A stretch of DNA of 64,000 bases from Bacteroides luhongzhouii (GTDB lineage: Bacteria; Bacteroidota; Bacteroidia; Bacteroidales; Bacteroidaceae), in assembly GCF_009193295.2 (NCBI RefSeq), contig NZ_CP059973.1, positions 4,588,001 to 4,652,000 on the forward strand. Direction: 5' to 3'. A program made the translations under genes and the position numbers. Every line of letters starts with the position of its first letter. Within the stretch, counting starts at the first letter, position 1. Positions 33,394 to 43,787 of the stretch are shown piece by piece. A model generated the notes under the pieces. It was not told the DNA's origin. It searched no databases and saw only the letters and a list, made by a program, of their open reading frames with translations.

Positions 33394-34497
33394 TTATTCC
33401 AATCTATACTTGAATTTCTTGATACTGATCGTAATAAGTACCGTCACCATTAATAATAAGATGCCAATCTCCTTATATACCAATACAACAGGCACTCCTT
33501 CAATCATCAATTTTCGCACAGCCTGAATATACCAACGCGCCGGAAGTATATCCGAGATCCATTGAAGTATCAACGGCATACTCTCAATAGGGAAAATCAT
33601 CCCCGATAAGAGCATTGTGGGCATCATCAGCATCAAACCGGAAACCAGCATGGCCGCAACCTGTGTACGCGTGATTGATGAAATCAATAAGCCCAATGCC
33701 AAGGATACGAAGATAAACAACAAAGAGACTGTTATCAACCAGAACAAACTTCCTACTACCGGAACATCCAGTACAAAGACCGAAAGTAAAAGGATGGTAA
33801 TCAGATTGACAAACGACAACACAAAATAAGGTACAGCCTTTGCCAAAATAATAAATAGTGGCCTCACAGGCGAAACCAGTAATACTTCCATGGTACCCGT
33901 CTCTTTTTCACGAACGATGGAAATCGAGGTCATCATAGCACAAATCAGCATCAGGATCAAACCCATTACCCCCGGAACAAAATTATAAGCACTCTTCATT
34001 TGCGGGTTATACAACAGTTTTATATCAGGCGTTAAACGGGCAGCCGACATATTGGGCGGCATCATTTCCTGACCTACCATAGAAACAATTCCCGTCGCAT
34101 AATTAACCTGCGAAGTCGACATATTCGGATCTGTCGCATCTACTACCAGCTGTACACGAGCATCACCCGTATAGAGATCATCAACAAAACGTTCGCTAAA
34201 AACAATCGCCATATCAACTTTATTCTTCAGAAAAGCAGCTTCCATTTCCTGGGGCGAATGGAAACTCGCAGTAACGGTGAAATACTCACTAGCGTCCAAA
34301 CGATCAATTATTTTTCGTGTCACCACATCATTAGAAGGATCGAGTACCGCTAACCGGACATTTTTCACCTCTGTAGTGATGGCAAAACCGAATAGTATAA
34401 TTTGCACAATCGGCATCCCCAACAAAATCAGCATGGTTCGCCGGTCACGGAAAATATGATAAAACTCTTTCTTTACAAAAGCTATAAACTGTCTCAT
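33394..34497 (-). CDS. ABC-2 type transporter permease (first of the pair)
   Basis: 367 residues, same topology as the permease at 32202: one N-terminal segment (MLILLGMPIVQIILFGFAI), periplasmic domain, then five membrane segments (FVPGVMGLILMLICAMMT and on). The loop SIVREKETGTMEVLLVSPVRP is diagnostic. The start at 34497 lies 2 bp after the stop of the ATPase gene. Two related permeases next to one fused ATPase make a YbhFSR-like export complex. Confidence 0.92.
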   Translation of the reverse strand: MRQFIAFVKKEFYHIFRDRRTMLILLGMPIVQIILFGFAITTEVKNVRLAVLDPSNDVVTRKIIDRLDASEYFTVTASFHSPQEMEAAFLKNKVDMAIVFSERFVDDLYTGDARVQLVVDATDPNMSTSQVNYATGIVSMVGQEMMPPNMSAARLTPDIKLLYNPQMKSAYNFVPGVMGLILMLICAMMTSISIVREKETGTMEVLLVSPVRPLFIILAKAVPYFVLSFVNLITILLLSVFVLDVPVVGSLFWLITVSLLFIFVSLALGLLISSITRTQVAAMLVSGLMLMMPTMLLSGMIFPIESMPLILQWISDILPARWYIQAVRKLMIEGVPVVLVYKEIGILLLMVTVLITISIKKFKYRLE

Positions 34498-34499
34498 AA

Positions 34500-35969
34500 T
34501 CAATCTGCTTTACGCACCGCACTGCGGGCTAATTTCTGAAAAACATCATCCATCGTTTCCGCGCCAAATTGTTGCTTCAGACGGGCAGGTGTATCAAGAG
34601 CTTTAATCTGACCGTCCACCATGATAGATATCCGGTTACAATATTCCGCTTCATCCATATAATGGGTAGTGACAAACACGGTGATTCCCTGATCGGCTGC
34701 CTGATAAATCAATTCCCAAAACTGCCTTCTCGTAGCAGGATCTACTCCACCCGTCGGCTCATCCAGAAAAACAATTCTCGGTTCGTGGAAGATTGAAACT
34801 GAAAAAGCTAATTTCTGCTTCCATCCCACCGGAAGACTCTTCACCAGAGTATCCCGCTCGGAAGCAAGCCCCAGGCGATCCAACAATTCTTCCGTCTTCC
34901 GTTCTATCTCTTGCTCTTTCATCCCATAAATCCCGGCAAACAGACGGATATTCTCCCACACTTTCAAATCTTCATACAGCGAAAACTTCTGACTCATATA
35001 TCCGATATGCTTCTTTACTTGTTCAGCCTCCCGGAAAATATCATATCCTGCCACCTTTCCTATGCCCGATGTCGGTTTGCTCAATCCGCAAAGCATGCGC
35101 ATAGCTGTAGTCTTTCCGGCTCCATTGGCACCCAGGAAGCCAAATATCTCTCCCCGATTCACCTGAAAGGAGATATGATCTACCGCTGTAAAATTGCCAA
35201 AACACTTTGTCAGTTGCTCCACTTCAATGACCGGAGCGGTTCCATGTCTCACCTCCTCCCGTTCTAAAGAAGGAGGACAAAGGATGGACGCAAATTGCTG
35301 AAGAATACGCTCGGGGGTATCAATGCCATGAATCTTTCCATGATTGATAAAAGCAATCCGGTCACATTGCCGGGCTTCATCCATGATGGGAGTAGAAACA
35401 ACAATAGTAATACCCTGTTCCCGCAAGTTCCGAAGCATTTGCCAAAATTCCTTGCGCGACACAGGATCCACCCCGGTAGTGGGTTCATCCAGAAATAAAA
35501 TATCCGGTTTATGGATCAAAGCACAACTCAACGCCAGTTTCTGCTTCATACCACCCGACAAAGCCCCTGCCCTTCTTTTCCTGAACGGTTCTATCTGCTG
35601 ATAGATATCTTTAATTAAATCATAGTTCTCCTGAACAGTCGTATGGAATACGGTTGCGAAAAACTCCAGATTCTCCTCTACTGAAAGATCCTGATAAAGT
35701 GAAAAACGACCGGGCATATATCCCACCTTCGTACGAATCTGTTTATAATCTGTTGCCACATCCAGTCCACCGATCGTGGCCGTTCCCTTATCTGCCAGCA
35801 GCAAAGTAGTCAGAATACGGAATAGGGTACTCTTACCGGCACCGTCAGGACCTATCAGCCCAAAGATTTCTCCCCGTTCTACAACAAAAGAGACCTCTTT
35901 CAGCGCTTCCACCGTTCCATAGCTCTTGCCGACTTCTTTCACAACCACTATGGGTGCATCCTTCTCCAT
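34500..35969 (-). CDS. Fused double ABC transporter ATPase (YbhF-like)
   Basis: 489 residues with two nucleotide-binding domains. First half: Walker A GPDGAGKST, signature LSGGMKQKL, Walker B ILFLDEPTTGVDP. Second half from about residue 245: Walker A GANGAGKTT, Walker B IVFLDEPTGGVDP, and a degenerate signature LPVGWKQKLAF, as often seen in YbhF-type second domains. It powers the two permeases that follow. The upstream genes encode the HlyD and TolC components, so drugs or lipids would be exported across both membranes. Confidence 0.93.
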   Translation of the reverse strand: MEKDAPIVVVKEVGKSYGTVEALKEVSFVVERGEIFGLIGPDGAGKSTLFRILTTLLLADKGTATIGGLDVATDYKQIRTKVGYMPGRFSLYQDLSVEENLEFFATVFHTTVQENYDLIKDIYQQIEPFRKRRAGALSGGMKQKLALSCALIHKPDILFLDEPTTGVDPVSRKEFWQMLRNLREQGITIVVSTPIMDEARQCDRIAFINHGKIHGIDTPERILQQFASILCPPSLEREEVRHGTAPVIEVEQLTKCFGNFTAVDHISFQVNRGEIFGFLGANGAGKTTAMRMLCGLSKPTSGIGKVAGYDIFREAEQVKKHIGYMSQKFSLYEDLKVWENIRLFAGIYGMKEQEIERKTEELLDRLGLASERDTLVKSLPVGWKQKLAFSVSIFHEPRIVFLDEPTGGVDPATRRQFWELIYQAADQGITVFVTTHYMDEAEYCNRISIMVDGQIKALDTPARLKQQFGAETMDDVFQKLARSAVRKAD

Positions 35970-35986
35970 CTCCTTGACTTTAATTT

Positions 35987-36898
35987 TTAATCTTCACTCT
36001 TTAATTTTACTCCGCCATACATACCAATCTTCAATGCTCCGTCATTCTGCACCGCAATCTTCACCGCATAGACCAGATTAGCACGTTCATTCTTCGTCAG
36101 AATTGTTTTGGGAGTGAATTCCGAACGATCGGAAATCCATGTCACTTCCCCCGGATAAGCTTTCTGCTCCGAGTTGCCATAGTCAGCATACACAGTCACT
36201 TGATCTCCCAGTTTCACTTTTGACAACTGTTCAGAAGTAATGTAAGCCCTCAAATACATACGATCCACTTCGCCCACCTTAAATAAAGGCTTGCCAATAG
36301 CCGCCAATTCACCGGCTTCCGCATATTTAGCCAACACCGTCCCTTCGATAGGTGACTGGATATGACATTTATCCAATTGATCCTCCACTTGCGCTACCTG
36401 TATAGCAACCGAATTACCTTGTTCTGTAAGGCTATTCGTACTATTACGCAATGATGATTCCTGTGCGACGAGTTGCCGTTCGAGTAATTTGACTTGCGCA
36501 TCCCAATCATCCAGTTGTTTCTGATTGGCCGCACCTGCAGCAAGCAAGTTTTCCACCCGTTTCCTCTCACGCTCTGCCGTGACAATTTGCTGCTTGGTAG
36601 CGGCAATCTGTTTGGCAAGATCAGGACGCTGGTTTTCTACTGATTTCATACTGGCTTCCAATTGCAGTTTCTTTAAATACAATTGTACCGTATCTACCAA
36701 ACCGATCTCCTCACCCGCTTTCAGCTTTGTTCCCTCTTCTACTTCCAGTCGTAGCAATTTTCCGGCAGCCTCGGCGGACACTATTACTTCCGTAGCTTCA
36801 AATGTACCGGTTGCGTCATAATCAGGTGTTCCATTTCCGCAGGCAGATAACATCATCAACGTTATCCCCCACATTCCTATTTTTGTTATTCTTTTCAT
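35987..36898 (-). CDS. HlyD-family periplasmic adaptor lipoprotein (YbhG-like)
   Basis: 303 residues. The signal ends in a lipobox (LSAC, Cys20). After a lipoyl half-motif (GTFEATEVIVSAEAAGKLLRLEVEEG) there is a long coiled coil (about 75-165, rich in Gln/Lys/Glu), the second half-motif (CHIQSPIEGTVLAKYAEAGE) and a beta-barrel part (YLRAYITSEQLSKVKLGDQV). It would bridge the inner-membrane transporter and the outer-membrane channel. It is the second gene of the operon, 16 bp after tolC. Confidence 0.92.
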   Translation of the reverse strand: MKRITKIGMWGITLMMLSACGNGTPDYDATGTFEATEVIVSAEAAGKLLRLEVEEGTKLKAGEEIGLVDTVQLYLKKLQLEASMKSVENQRPDLAKQIAATKQQIVTAERERKRVENLLAAGAANQKQLDDWDAQVKLLERQLVAQESSLRNSTNSLTEQGNSVAIQVAQVEDQLDKCHIQSPIEGTVLAKYAEAGELAAIGKPLFKVGEVDRMYLRAYITSEQLSKVKLGDQVTVYADYGNSEQKAYPGEVTWISDRSEFTPKTILTKNERANLVYAVKIAVQNDGALKIGMYGGVKLKSED

Positions 36899-36914
36899 AT
36901 CCGGAGAAGTTATA

Positions 36915-38180
36915 TTAATAATTCGTTGTATATTTCAATTGATAAATTCCCATCAACCGTTGAATCTCATGCATGGCTTTCGACTGACGCGCCAAGCTCT
37001 CATTGGTCAGTTCACGTAACATTTCAGTCACGGTCAACGTTCCATTTGCCACCTTTGCTTCGGCAGCTTTACGGATATTCGTACGCAACCGGATAATTTC
37101 ATCATCATCCCGCATTTGCTTCTCCAAAGAACGGATAGCCTGATCCTGCTGTGTCATTTCCAGTCTTGTATTGAAAAGGAATACATCCCGGTTATTATCC
37201 AGTTGCTGCCTTTTCTTCTCGATCACCCGACGGTCATTTTTCAAAGTATACAGACTACCGAAATTCCATGAAAGCCGGACACCTGCCATATAATAAGGAG
37301 AGAATTCATTCTTCAGCATATTCAATCCGGGATTTCCATAAGCCCCCTGTACAAACAGTCCGAACTGTGGAAGATGACGCACACTCAAAGCCTTCTCCTG
37401 CACTTGCAGTCCGGCTCCCTGTGCATCAAACAAAGCCAACTCCGGGCGACGAATCTCACTGACAGCCGAAACCATACTTTGAGGTACAGGTTTCTCCAGC
37501 ACCGTCTCCGGAGACAGCGCTTCTCCTACCAACAGTGAAAGCATTTTCAAATAAGCTGCACGTGATGATACTAAATCCACTCTTTTCTGTTTTGTATTCA
37601 ACTGCTCCACTTTCACTGCATCCAAATCAGCCTGATTGGCTATTCCATTTTCCACATAAGCAGTAATCTGACGATAATTTCTCTCTAGTTCATCTTGCAA
37701 CAATGTATTTTGTTTGATTTGTTCGTCCAGCAGGAGAATTCCAAAATAAAGATCGTTCACGCGGTTGTTCAGCGCATACATATCTACATTCAGTTTTTCT
37801 TTCTCCACTTCAGCCTCTGCAATCGTCTGCTTCTTCTGCATACGGATTCCTCCTCCGTCCCATATCTTCTGTTGCAACTCCAACATTACCTGATATTGGT
37901 CTTTGGACAATCCTTTTAAATCTACTCCGGGAAGTTTTACCGGAATTTCTGTTACATCACTCTGATAAGAGGCCTTAGCCGAAAGAGCCAATTGAGGTAA
38001 ATATCCCTTGGCTGCATTTTCCAGGTTATATTCCTTTGTCTTCTCCACTAAGCCATACTGATGTACCAGCGGGTAATTATCCTGCGTCTTCCGCTGACAT
38101 TCTTCCAATGTAATCTGCGCATACGCTCCTGCTACATACAGTAAAAAGGAGAGACTGAAAATCATTCTTTTCATATCCAT
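36915..38180 (-). CDS. TolC-family outer-membrane efflux channel
   Basis: 421 residues from the ATG at 38180 (another at 38174). The signal peptide (MKRMIFSLSFLLYVAGAYAQ) is followed by ITLEECQRKTQDNYPLV and two repeats rich in helices with heptad-like Leu, typical of the TolC alpha-barrel; strands GVRLSWNFGSLYTLKNDRR and similar segments belong to the barrel. It forms the outer-membrane exit of the export system. The longer open frame to 38228 overlaps the promoter and is rejected. First gene of the five-gene operon. Confidence 0.9.
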   Translation of the reverse strand: MDMKRMIFSLSFLLYVAGAYAQITLEECQRKTQDNYPLVHQYGLVEKTKEYNLENAAKGYLPQLALSAKASYQSDVTEIPVKLPGVDLKGLSKDQYQVMLELQQKIWDGGGIRMQKKQTIAEAEVEKEKLNVDMYALNNRVNDLYFGILLLDEQIKQNTLLQDELERNYRQITAYVENGIANQADLDAVKVEQLNTKQKRVDLVSSRAAYLKMLSLLVGEALSPETVLEKPVPQSMVSAVSEIRRPELALFDAQGAGLQVQEKALSVRHLPQFGLFVQGAYGNPGLNMLKNEFSPYYMAGVRLSWNFGSLYTLKNDRRVIEKKRQQLDNNRDVFLFNTRLEMTQQDQAIRSLEKQMRDDDEIIRLRTNIRKAAEAKVANGTLTVTEMLRELTNESLARQSKAMHEIQRLMGIYQLKYTTNY

Positions 38181-38204
38181 CATTTCTTTGGTTTCTTCGA
38201 AAGA

Positions 38205-38212
38205 CAAAGATA
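38205..38212 (-). promoter_or_regulatory. -7 box of the efflux operon
   Basis: TATCTTTG on the minus strand, 24 bp before the tolC start. Confidence 0.6.
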
Positions 38213-38307
38213 AGTATTTCAAAGACACTGGTCGTTTCCAAAAGTTGGTAAATATGTTCTATTAGTTCGAAAAATAGAAAAAAGCAAATAAATATGCTGC
38301 ATTTTAT

Positions 38308-38315
38308 TACCTTTG
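38308..38315 (+). promoter_or_regulatory. -7 box of the AraC regulator gene
   Basis: TACCTTTG, 19 bp before the ATG at 38335. It faces away from the efflux promoter, about 95 bp apart, leaving room for shared control. Confidence 0.6.
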
Positions 38316-38334
38316 CCGGAAAAGAGAGAAGAAA

Positions 38335-39231
38335 ATGGAACAAAAAGAACCGATAGAGTTAGCACTTAAATTATTAGACAATCTCAATATTGTCCGGCAT
38401 AACGAGTATCGCTATATATCTTCTGATTTCGGGTTCGTCAATAGCTTTGTGAAAATGGAAACGGCTCTTTTCTCACTCGGTCAGCCGTATCGTATTAAAG
38501 AAGGGCGCATTGCATTCGTCAAACAAGGTTCTGCCCGAGTTCTCATTAATCTGATTGAGCATATCATCCAACCGGGATACATTTCAGTAATCGCCCCCAA
38601 TTCTATCATTCAAATTATAGAAATATCTCCTGATTTTGATATGCAAATGATGGCAGCCGATCATGATTTCCTTCCTATACCCGGAAAAGATGATTTTTTC
38701 TCTTACCTTCTCCATCATCAGAAAAATATCTTATTGTTACTACTTCCACAAGAGCAGCAACAAGTGAAAAACTATTTCACTTTGATATGGGGAGTATTGC
38801 AGGAACCGACATTCCGCAAAGAAGCTATACAACATCTTTTGGTCAGCCTTCTCTATTATTTAGCATATATCGCTCAAAATAACATTGAGCTGAATCCTGT
38901 CCAGTTGACAAGGCAGGAAGAGATTTTCCAACGTTTCATCTCTCTTGTCAATACGCACAGTAAAAAAGAGCGTAACGTGAATTTCTATGCGGACAAGCTA
39001 TGTCTCACTCCGCGTTATCTGAACACTGTCATCCGACAGGCCAGTCAGCAAACAGTAATGGACTGGATAAACCAGTCCATTATACTAGAAACAAAAGTAT
39101 TGCTAAGACATAGCAATTTGCTCGTTTATCAAGTTTCTGATGAATTAAATTTCCCTAATCCTTCTTTTTTCTCGAAGTTCTTTAAACGAATGACAGGAAT
39201 GACACCACACGAATATCAGCAAACGAAATAA
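38335..39231 (+). CDS. AraC family transcriptional regulator
   Basis: 298 residues. The N-terminal about 160 residues form a cupin-like sensor part; the C-terminal 100 residues hold two helix-turn-helix motifs: NVNFYADKLCLTPRYLNTVIRQ and QVSDELNFPNPSFFSKFFKRMTGMTPHEYQ. Divergent from the efflux operon, so it is its likely regulator, probably in response to an exported compound. The inducer cannot be predicted. Confidence 0.9.
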   Translation: MEQKEPIELALKLLDNLNIVRHNEYRYISSDFGFVNSFVKMETALFSLGQPYRIKEGRIAFVKQGSARVLINLIEHIIQPGYISVIAPNSIIQIIEISPDFDMQMMAADHDFLPIPGKDDFFSYLLHHQKNILLLLLPQEQQQVKNYFTLIWGVLQEPTFRKEAIQHLLVSLLYYLAYIAQNNIELNPVQLTRQEEIFQRFISLVNTHSKKERNVNFYADKLCLTPRYLNTVIRQASQQTVMDWINQSIILETKVLLRHSNLLVYQVSDELNFPNPSFFSKFFKRMTGMTPHEYQQTK

Positions 39232-39234
39232 TCT

Positions 39235-40290
39235 TTATTTCGAGAACTCTTTAATCCGTTGCTCCTCTTCCAGTTTACAAATTAGTAATGTATTATCTTT
39301 CTCTGCGATGATATATCCATCTAACCCTTGAACAACAACTCGTTTTTCTTCGCTGGCATGCACAATACAATTCTTACTGTCATACAAACGTATATCGGTT
39401 CCTACCGTAGCATTTCCCGATTTATCCTGTGGTAAAAGACCGCGAAGTGCTCCCCATGTGCCTAAATCCGACCAGCCGAAAGAAGCTGGCAAGACGTAAA
39501 TCGCCTCCGCTTTTTCCATCACCGCATAGTCGATAGAAATACTTTCGCAAGTTGGGAATAACTTTTTGATTGTTTCATTTTCTTTTTCCGTATAGAAATC
39601 CGGGAAAATACGATCAAAAATTTGTGCGATACCCGGAGCATATACACGCATCACGGAAGTGATAGTACGCACGTTCCACACAAAGATTCCCGCATTCCAA
39701 AAGAAACTGCCTTCCGACAAATACTTTTCTGCTGTCTCTTTATCGGGTTTTTCCTTAAATGCGTCCACCGTATAAATTTCTTTATCAGTCTGAAGCTGGT
39801 TGGCAGCAGCAATATATCCGTAGCCGGTCTCCGGACGAGTCGGCCGAATACCTATTGTGACAATAGCACTGCTATCATCTGTGAAGCGAAGCGCTTTCTC
39901 CATCACTCTACGGAACTCGCGTGTATCAATGACTAGTGCATCCGAAGGAGTTACTACAATGTTAGCACCGGGATGCTTCTTTTTGATTTTCCAACAAGCA
40001 AACGCGATACAAGGCGCAGTATTTCGTGCACAGGGTTCCGCTAAAATATTACTTTCCGGAATTTCCGGCAACTGCTCCCGAACAATATCAATATATTTTT
40101 CAGAAGTTACCACCCACATATTTTCTCTGGGGCAAACACCATCAAACCGATCTGCCGTCAATTGAATCAGTGACCGGCCACATCCCATTACATCAATAAA
40201 TTGTTTAGGACATTCCGGAGTGCTCATCGGCCAGAAACGGCTCCCTATGCCACCAGCCATTATTACAACATGATTATCCATACCTATCAT
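39235..40290 (-). CDS. manC: Mannose-1-phosphate guanylyltransferase
   Basis: 351 residues (348 if the ATG at 40281 is used). The nucleotidyltransferase signature MAGGIGSRFWPMS lies at the start; GPC-like catalytic segments TPSDALVID, FWNAGIFVW and the PASFGWSDLGTWG metal-binding region are present. The isomerase half of bifunctional ManC is absent, as in other short enzymes. It makes GDP-mannose for capsule and glycan synthesis. AGGAGA sits directly before the first ATG, so the second ATG (10 bp from the AGGAGA) is at least as likely. It ends 3 bp from the AraC gene, tail to tail. Confidence 0.9.
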   Translation of the reverse strand: MIGMDNHVVIMAGGIGSRFWPMSTPECPKQFIDVMGCGRSLIQLTADRFDGVCPRENMWVVTSEKYIDIVREQLPEIPESNILAEPCARNTAPCIAFACWKIKKKHPGANIVVTPSDALVIDTREFRRVMEKALRFTDDSSAIVTIGIRPTRPETGYGYIAAANQLQTDKEIYTVDAFKEKPDKETAEKYLSEGSFFWNAGIFVWNVRTITSVMRVYAPGIAQIFDRIFPDFYTEKENETIKKLFPTCESISIDYAVMEKAEAIYVLPASFGWSDLGTWGALRGLLPQDKSGNATVGTDIRLYDSKNCIVHASEEKRVVVQGLDGYIIAEKDNTLLICKLEEEQRIKEFSK

Positions 40291-40418
40291 TCTCCTGTTA
40301 AAAAAATGTTATTTAAATAAGTGCGCAAGTTACATTAAAATGTCCAAAACAACAAATAAAGCCCAAGAGTATTTAATTTTCCAACTGAATAATCGGAAAA
40401 TTGTATTTCTACAATAAC

Positions 40419-40459
40419 AGACAAAGGCCGCTCCCCAATAATAGGAACGACCTTTGTCT
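40419..40459 (-). terminator. Terminator of the glmS-purF-carA-carB operon
   Basis: 16-bp arms at 40419-40434 and 40444-40459 with two G-U pairs (AGACAAAGG / CCTTTGTCT ends), 27 bp after the carB stop. Confidence 0.75.
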
Positions 40460-40485
40460 TTTCATCTCAATAAGATATAATCATC

Positions 40486-43400
40486 TTATTTATATTCTGC
40501 CCAGCTCTTGATAGCAATATCATCAACACTCATCGTACAGAAGGCATTGATAAACGCACTGGCCAGACGAGCGTTCGTAATCAACGGGATATTCAAGTCG
40601 ATGGCAGCACGACGGATTTTATACCCATTATTTAATTCTCCGGCTGTCAGATTCTTTGGTATATTGACTACCATATCTATTTCCTTGGTATGAAGCATCT
40701 CCAACGCCTGCGGATGTCCCTCTTCACTCGGCCAATATACATGAGTACTTTCAATGCCATTCTCTGCAAGCGTTTTATGTGTACCACCCGTCGCAAAGAG
40801 TTTGTATCCCTTATTCACCAGCATACGGGCCGCATCCATCATATCCGCTTTTTGCTTCATCGTGCCCGTGGAAAGCAGGATATTCTTTTTCGGAATGCGA
40901 TAGCCTACAGAAAGCATTGCTTTCAATACAGCACAAGAAGTATCCATACCGATACAACCTACTTCACCGGTGGAAGCCATATCTACTCCCAACACCGGAT
41001 CCGCTTTCTGCAAACGGTTGAAAGAGAACTGTGAAGCCTTGATTCCGACATAATCCAGTTCGAAGAGATTCTTTTCCGGTTTTTCGACAGGCAGACCGAG
41101 CATAACCTTAGTTGCCAATTCGATAAAATTGATCTTCAACACTTTGCTGACAAACGGGAAAGAACGACTGGCACGCAAGTTACATTCAATCACCTTGATA
41201 TCATTGTCTTTCGCCAAATACTGAATATTAAACGGACCGGAGATATTTAAAGCCTTGGCAATCTCACGGCTGATACGCTTAATACGACGAACAGTTTCTA
41301 CATATAGCTTCTGTGGCGGGAACTGAATAGTCGCGTCACCGGAGTGTACTCCCGCAAATTCGATATGCTCACTTATAGCGTATGCCACGATTTCGCCATT
41401 CTGCGCCACGGCATCCATTTCTACCTCTTTGGCATGTTCGATAAACTGACTTACTACCACCGGATGTTTCTTCGATACATTGGCTGCCAATTTCAAGAAA
41501 CGCTCCAGTTCTTCCTGATTGGAACAAACATTCATCGCAGCTCCCGAAAGCACATAAGACGGGCGAACGAGTACGGGGAACCCTACTTCTTCGACAAACT
41601 CATGGATATCTTCCATAGAGGTCAACTCACGCCAACGGGGTTGATCCACCCCGATACGATCGAGCATGGCAGAGAATTTCTCACGGTCTTCAGCATTGTC
41701 GATACTCTTAGCACTTGTACCGAGAATATTAACCTTCTGTGCGTCCAGACGCAAAGCAAGGTTATTCGGAATTTGTCCGCCAGTAGACACAATTACCCCA
41801 TGCGGATTCTCAAGCTCCAGAATATCCATCACGCGTTCGAAAGTCAATTCGTCAAAATACAAGCGATCGCACATATCATAGTCCGTAGATACAGTTTCAG
41901 GATTATAATTAATCATCACGCTGCGCCATCCTTCTTTACGAATAGTATTCAAAGCCTGCACTCCACACCAGTCGAATTCTACGGAAGAACCGATACGATA
42001 AGCACCGGACCCCAGTACGACGATGGATTTATGGTCGCCCAAGTAATGCACATCATTCGCCACACCGCTATAAGTAAGATACAGATAATTGGTTTGTGCC
42101 GGATATTCGGCTGCCAAAGTATCAATCTGCTTCACAACTGGAAGAATACCCGCCTCTTTACGGTGTTTGCGGACATAAAGAATACCATCCTCCATATCAC
42201 CTTCGTAGCCGATGGCACGGGCAACCTGAAAATCAGAGAAACCTTGAACCTTAGCTTTACGAAGCAATTCGTTCGGCAGATCGACAATCTGTTTGTGGTT
42301 GTTTCCCCAGCTATGCAGTTCCTCGGAAGTCTGCATGATATTCATCAATTTCTGAAGGAACCATTTATCAATCTTAGTCAGTTCATGCACCTGGTCGATG
42401 GTGTAGCCGGCACGAAAAGCCTTCGAGATAACAAAAATACGTTTATCAGTCGGTTCGCGCAAAGCCTTGTCGATGTCGGAAATAACTAACTCCTTGTTTT
42501 CTACAAATCCGTGCATTCCCTGTCCGATCATGCGGAGACCTTTCTGGATAGCTTCTTCAAAAGTGCGCCCGATGGCCATCACTTCACCGACAGATTTCAT
42601 GGAAGATCCCAATTCTTTATCTACGCCGTGGAATTTACCCAAATCCCAACGTGGAATCTTACATACTACATAGTCCAGTGCCGGTTCGAAGAAAGCAGAA
42701 GTAGTCTTTGTTACAGAGTTCTTCAGGTCGAAGAGTCCGTAACCCAGTCCCAATTTGGCCGCAACAAAAGCCAGCGGATAACCGGTTGCCTTAGATGCCA
42801 AAGCCGATGAACGGGAAAGACGGGCATTTACTTCAATCACCCGATAATCTTCGGATTCGGGGTCGAAGGCATATTGCACATTACATTCGCCCACAATACC
42901 GATGTGGCGGATGATACGTATTGCCAGCTCCCGGAGTTTATGATATTCCTTATTGGTAAGTGTCTGTGATGGAGCAATAACGATAGACTCACCGGTATGA
43001 ATACCCAGCGGGTCGAAGTTTTCCATATTACAAACAGTGATACAATTATCGAAGCGGTCACGTACTACTTCATATTCCACTTCTTTCCAACCACGAAGAG
43101 ATTTTTCCACCAATACCTGCGGAGAGAAAGAAAATGCCTTTTCTACCAAAACATCCAATTGCTGTTCATTATCACAGAAACCGGAGCCCAAGCCTCCCAA
43201 AGCGTAAGCAGCACGAACAATCACGGGATACCCCAGTTCTTTTGCTGCGCGACGCGCATCTTCCGCGTTTTCTACAGCTTCACTCTTAATGGTCTTTACA
43301 TTGATCTCATTCAATTTCTGAACGAAAAGTTCACGATCCTCGGTATCCATAATGGCCTGTACCGGAGTGCCGAGCACCTTCACATTATATTTTTCAAGAA

Positions 43401-43713
43401 TACCTTCTTTGTACAATGCCACTCCACAGTTCAAGGCTGTCTGACCACCAAACGCCAGCATAATACCTTCCGGTTTTTCTTTCTGAATCACTTTCTCTAC
43501 AAAATACGGAGTCACCGGGAGGAAATAGATTTGATCCGCCACTCCTTCGGACGTCTGTACCGTAGCAATATTAGGGTTGATAAGAATTGTTTCAATGCCT
43601 TCTTCTTTCAAGGCTTTGAGTGCCTGCGAACCGGAATAGTCAAACTCACCGGCCTCACCGATTTTCAGGGCACCGGAACCCAACAGCAATACTTTCTTTA
43701 TATTTTCTTTCAT
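40486..43713 (-). CDS. carB: Carbamoyl-phosphate synthase, large subunit
   Basis: 1075 residues from MKENIKKVLLLGSG; an 8-codon longer frame starts at 43737 without support. Two homologous ATP-grasp halves are visible: GSGALKIGEAGEFDYSGSQA and later GSGAYRIGSSVEFDWCGVQA, each with a carboxyl/carbamate phosphate site; the C-terminal MGS-like allosteric domain (ATGGTHKTLAENGI) ends the protein. It makes carbamoyl phosphate for pyrimidines and arginine from glutamine-derived ammonia. Last gene of a minus-strand operon. Confidence 0.96.
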   Translation of the reverse strand: MKENIKKVLLLGSGALKIGEAGEFDYSGSQALKALKEEGIETILINPNIATVQTSEGVADQIYFLPVTPYFVEKVIQKEKPEGIMLAFGGQTALNCGVALYKEGILEKYNVKVLGTPVQAIMDTEDRELFVQKLNEINVKTIKSEAVENAEDARRAAKELGYPVIVRAAYALGGLGSGFCDNEQQLDVLVEKAFSFSPQVLVEKSLRGWKEVEYEVVRDRFDNCITVCNMENFDPLGIHTGESIVIAPSQTLTNKEYHKLRELAIRIIRHIGIVGECNVQYAFDPESEDYRVIEVNARLSRSSALASKATGYPLAFVAAKLGLGYGLFDLKNSVTKTTSAFFEPALDYVVCKIPRWDLGKFHGVDKELGSSMKSVGEVMAIGRTFEEAIQKGLRMIGQGMHGFVENKELVISDIDKALREPTDKRIFVISKAFRAGYTIDQVHELTKIDKWFLQKLMNIMQTSEELHSWGNNHKQIVDLPNELLRKAKVQGFSDFQVARAIGYEGDMEDGILYVRKHRKEAGILPVVKQIDTLAAEYPAQTNYLYLTYSGVANDVHYLGDHKSIVVLGSGAYRIGSSVEFDWCGVQALNTIRKEGWRSVMINYNPETVSTDYDMCDRLYFDELTFERVMDILELENPHGVIVSTGGQIPNNLALRLDAQKVNILGTSAKSIDNAEDREKFSAMLDRIGVDQPRWRELTSMEDIHEFVEEVGFPVLVRPSYVLSGAAMNVCSNQEELERFLKLAANVSKKHPVVVSQFIEHAKEVEMDAVAQNGEIVAYAISEHIEFAGVHSGDATIQFPPQKLYVETVRRIKRISREIAKALNISGPFNIQYLAKDNDIKVIECNLRASRSFPFVSKVLKINFIELATKVMLGLPVEKPEKNLFELDYVGIKASQFSFNRLQKADPVLGVDMASTGEVGCIGMDTSCAVLKAMLSVGYRIPKKNILLSTGTMKQKADMMDAARMLVNKGYKLFATGGTHKTLAENGIESTHVYWPSEEGHPQALEMLHTKEIDMVVNIPKNLTAGELNNGYKIRRAAIDLNIPLITNARLASAFINAFCTMSVDDIAIKSWAEYK

Positions 43714-43730
43714 TGATTCTACTTTCTGGT

Positions 43731-43758
43731 TCACCACAGATTACGCAGATTGACACAG
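43731..43758. repeat. Dispersed repeat copy between carA and carB
   Basis: CACCACAGATTACGCAGATT-like sequence matching the AATCTGTGGTGAA words at 1962-1995 in reverse. Only one arm is present. Confidence 0.5.
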
Positions 43759-43787
43759 TCTTTTTAATAACCGATGGTGAATATGAA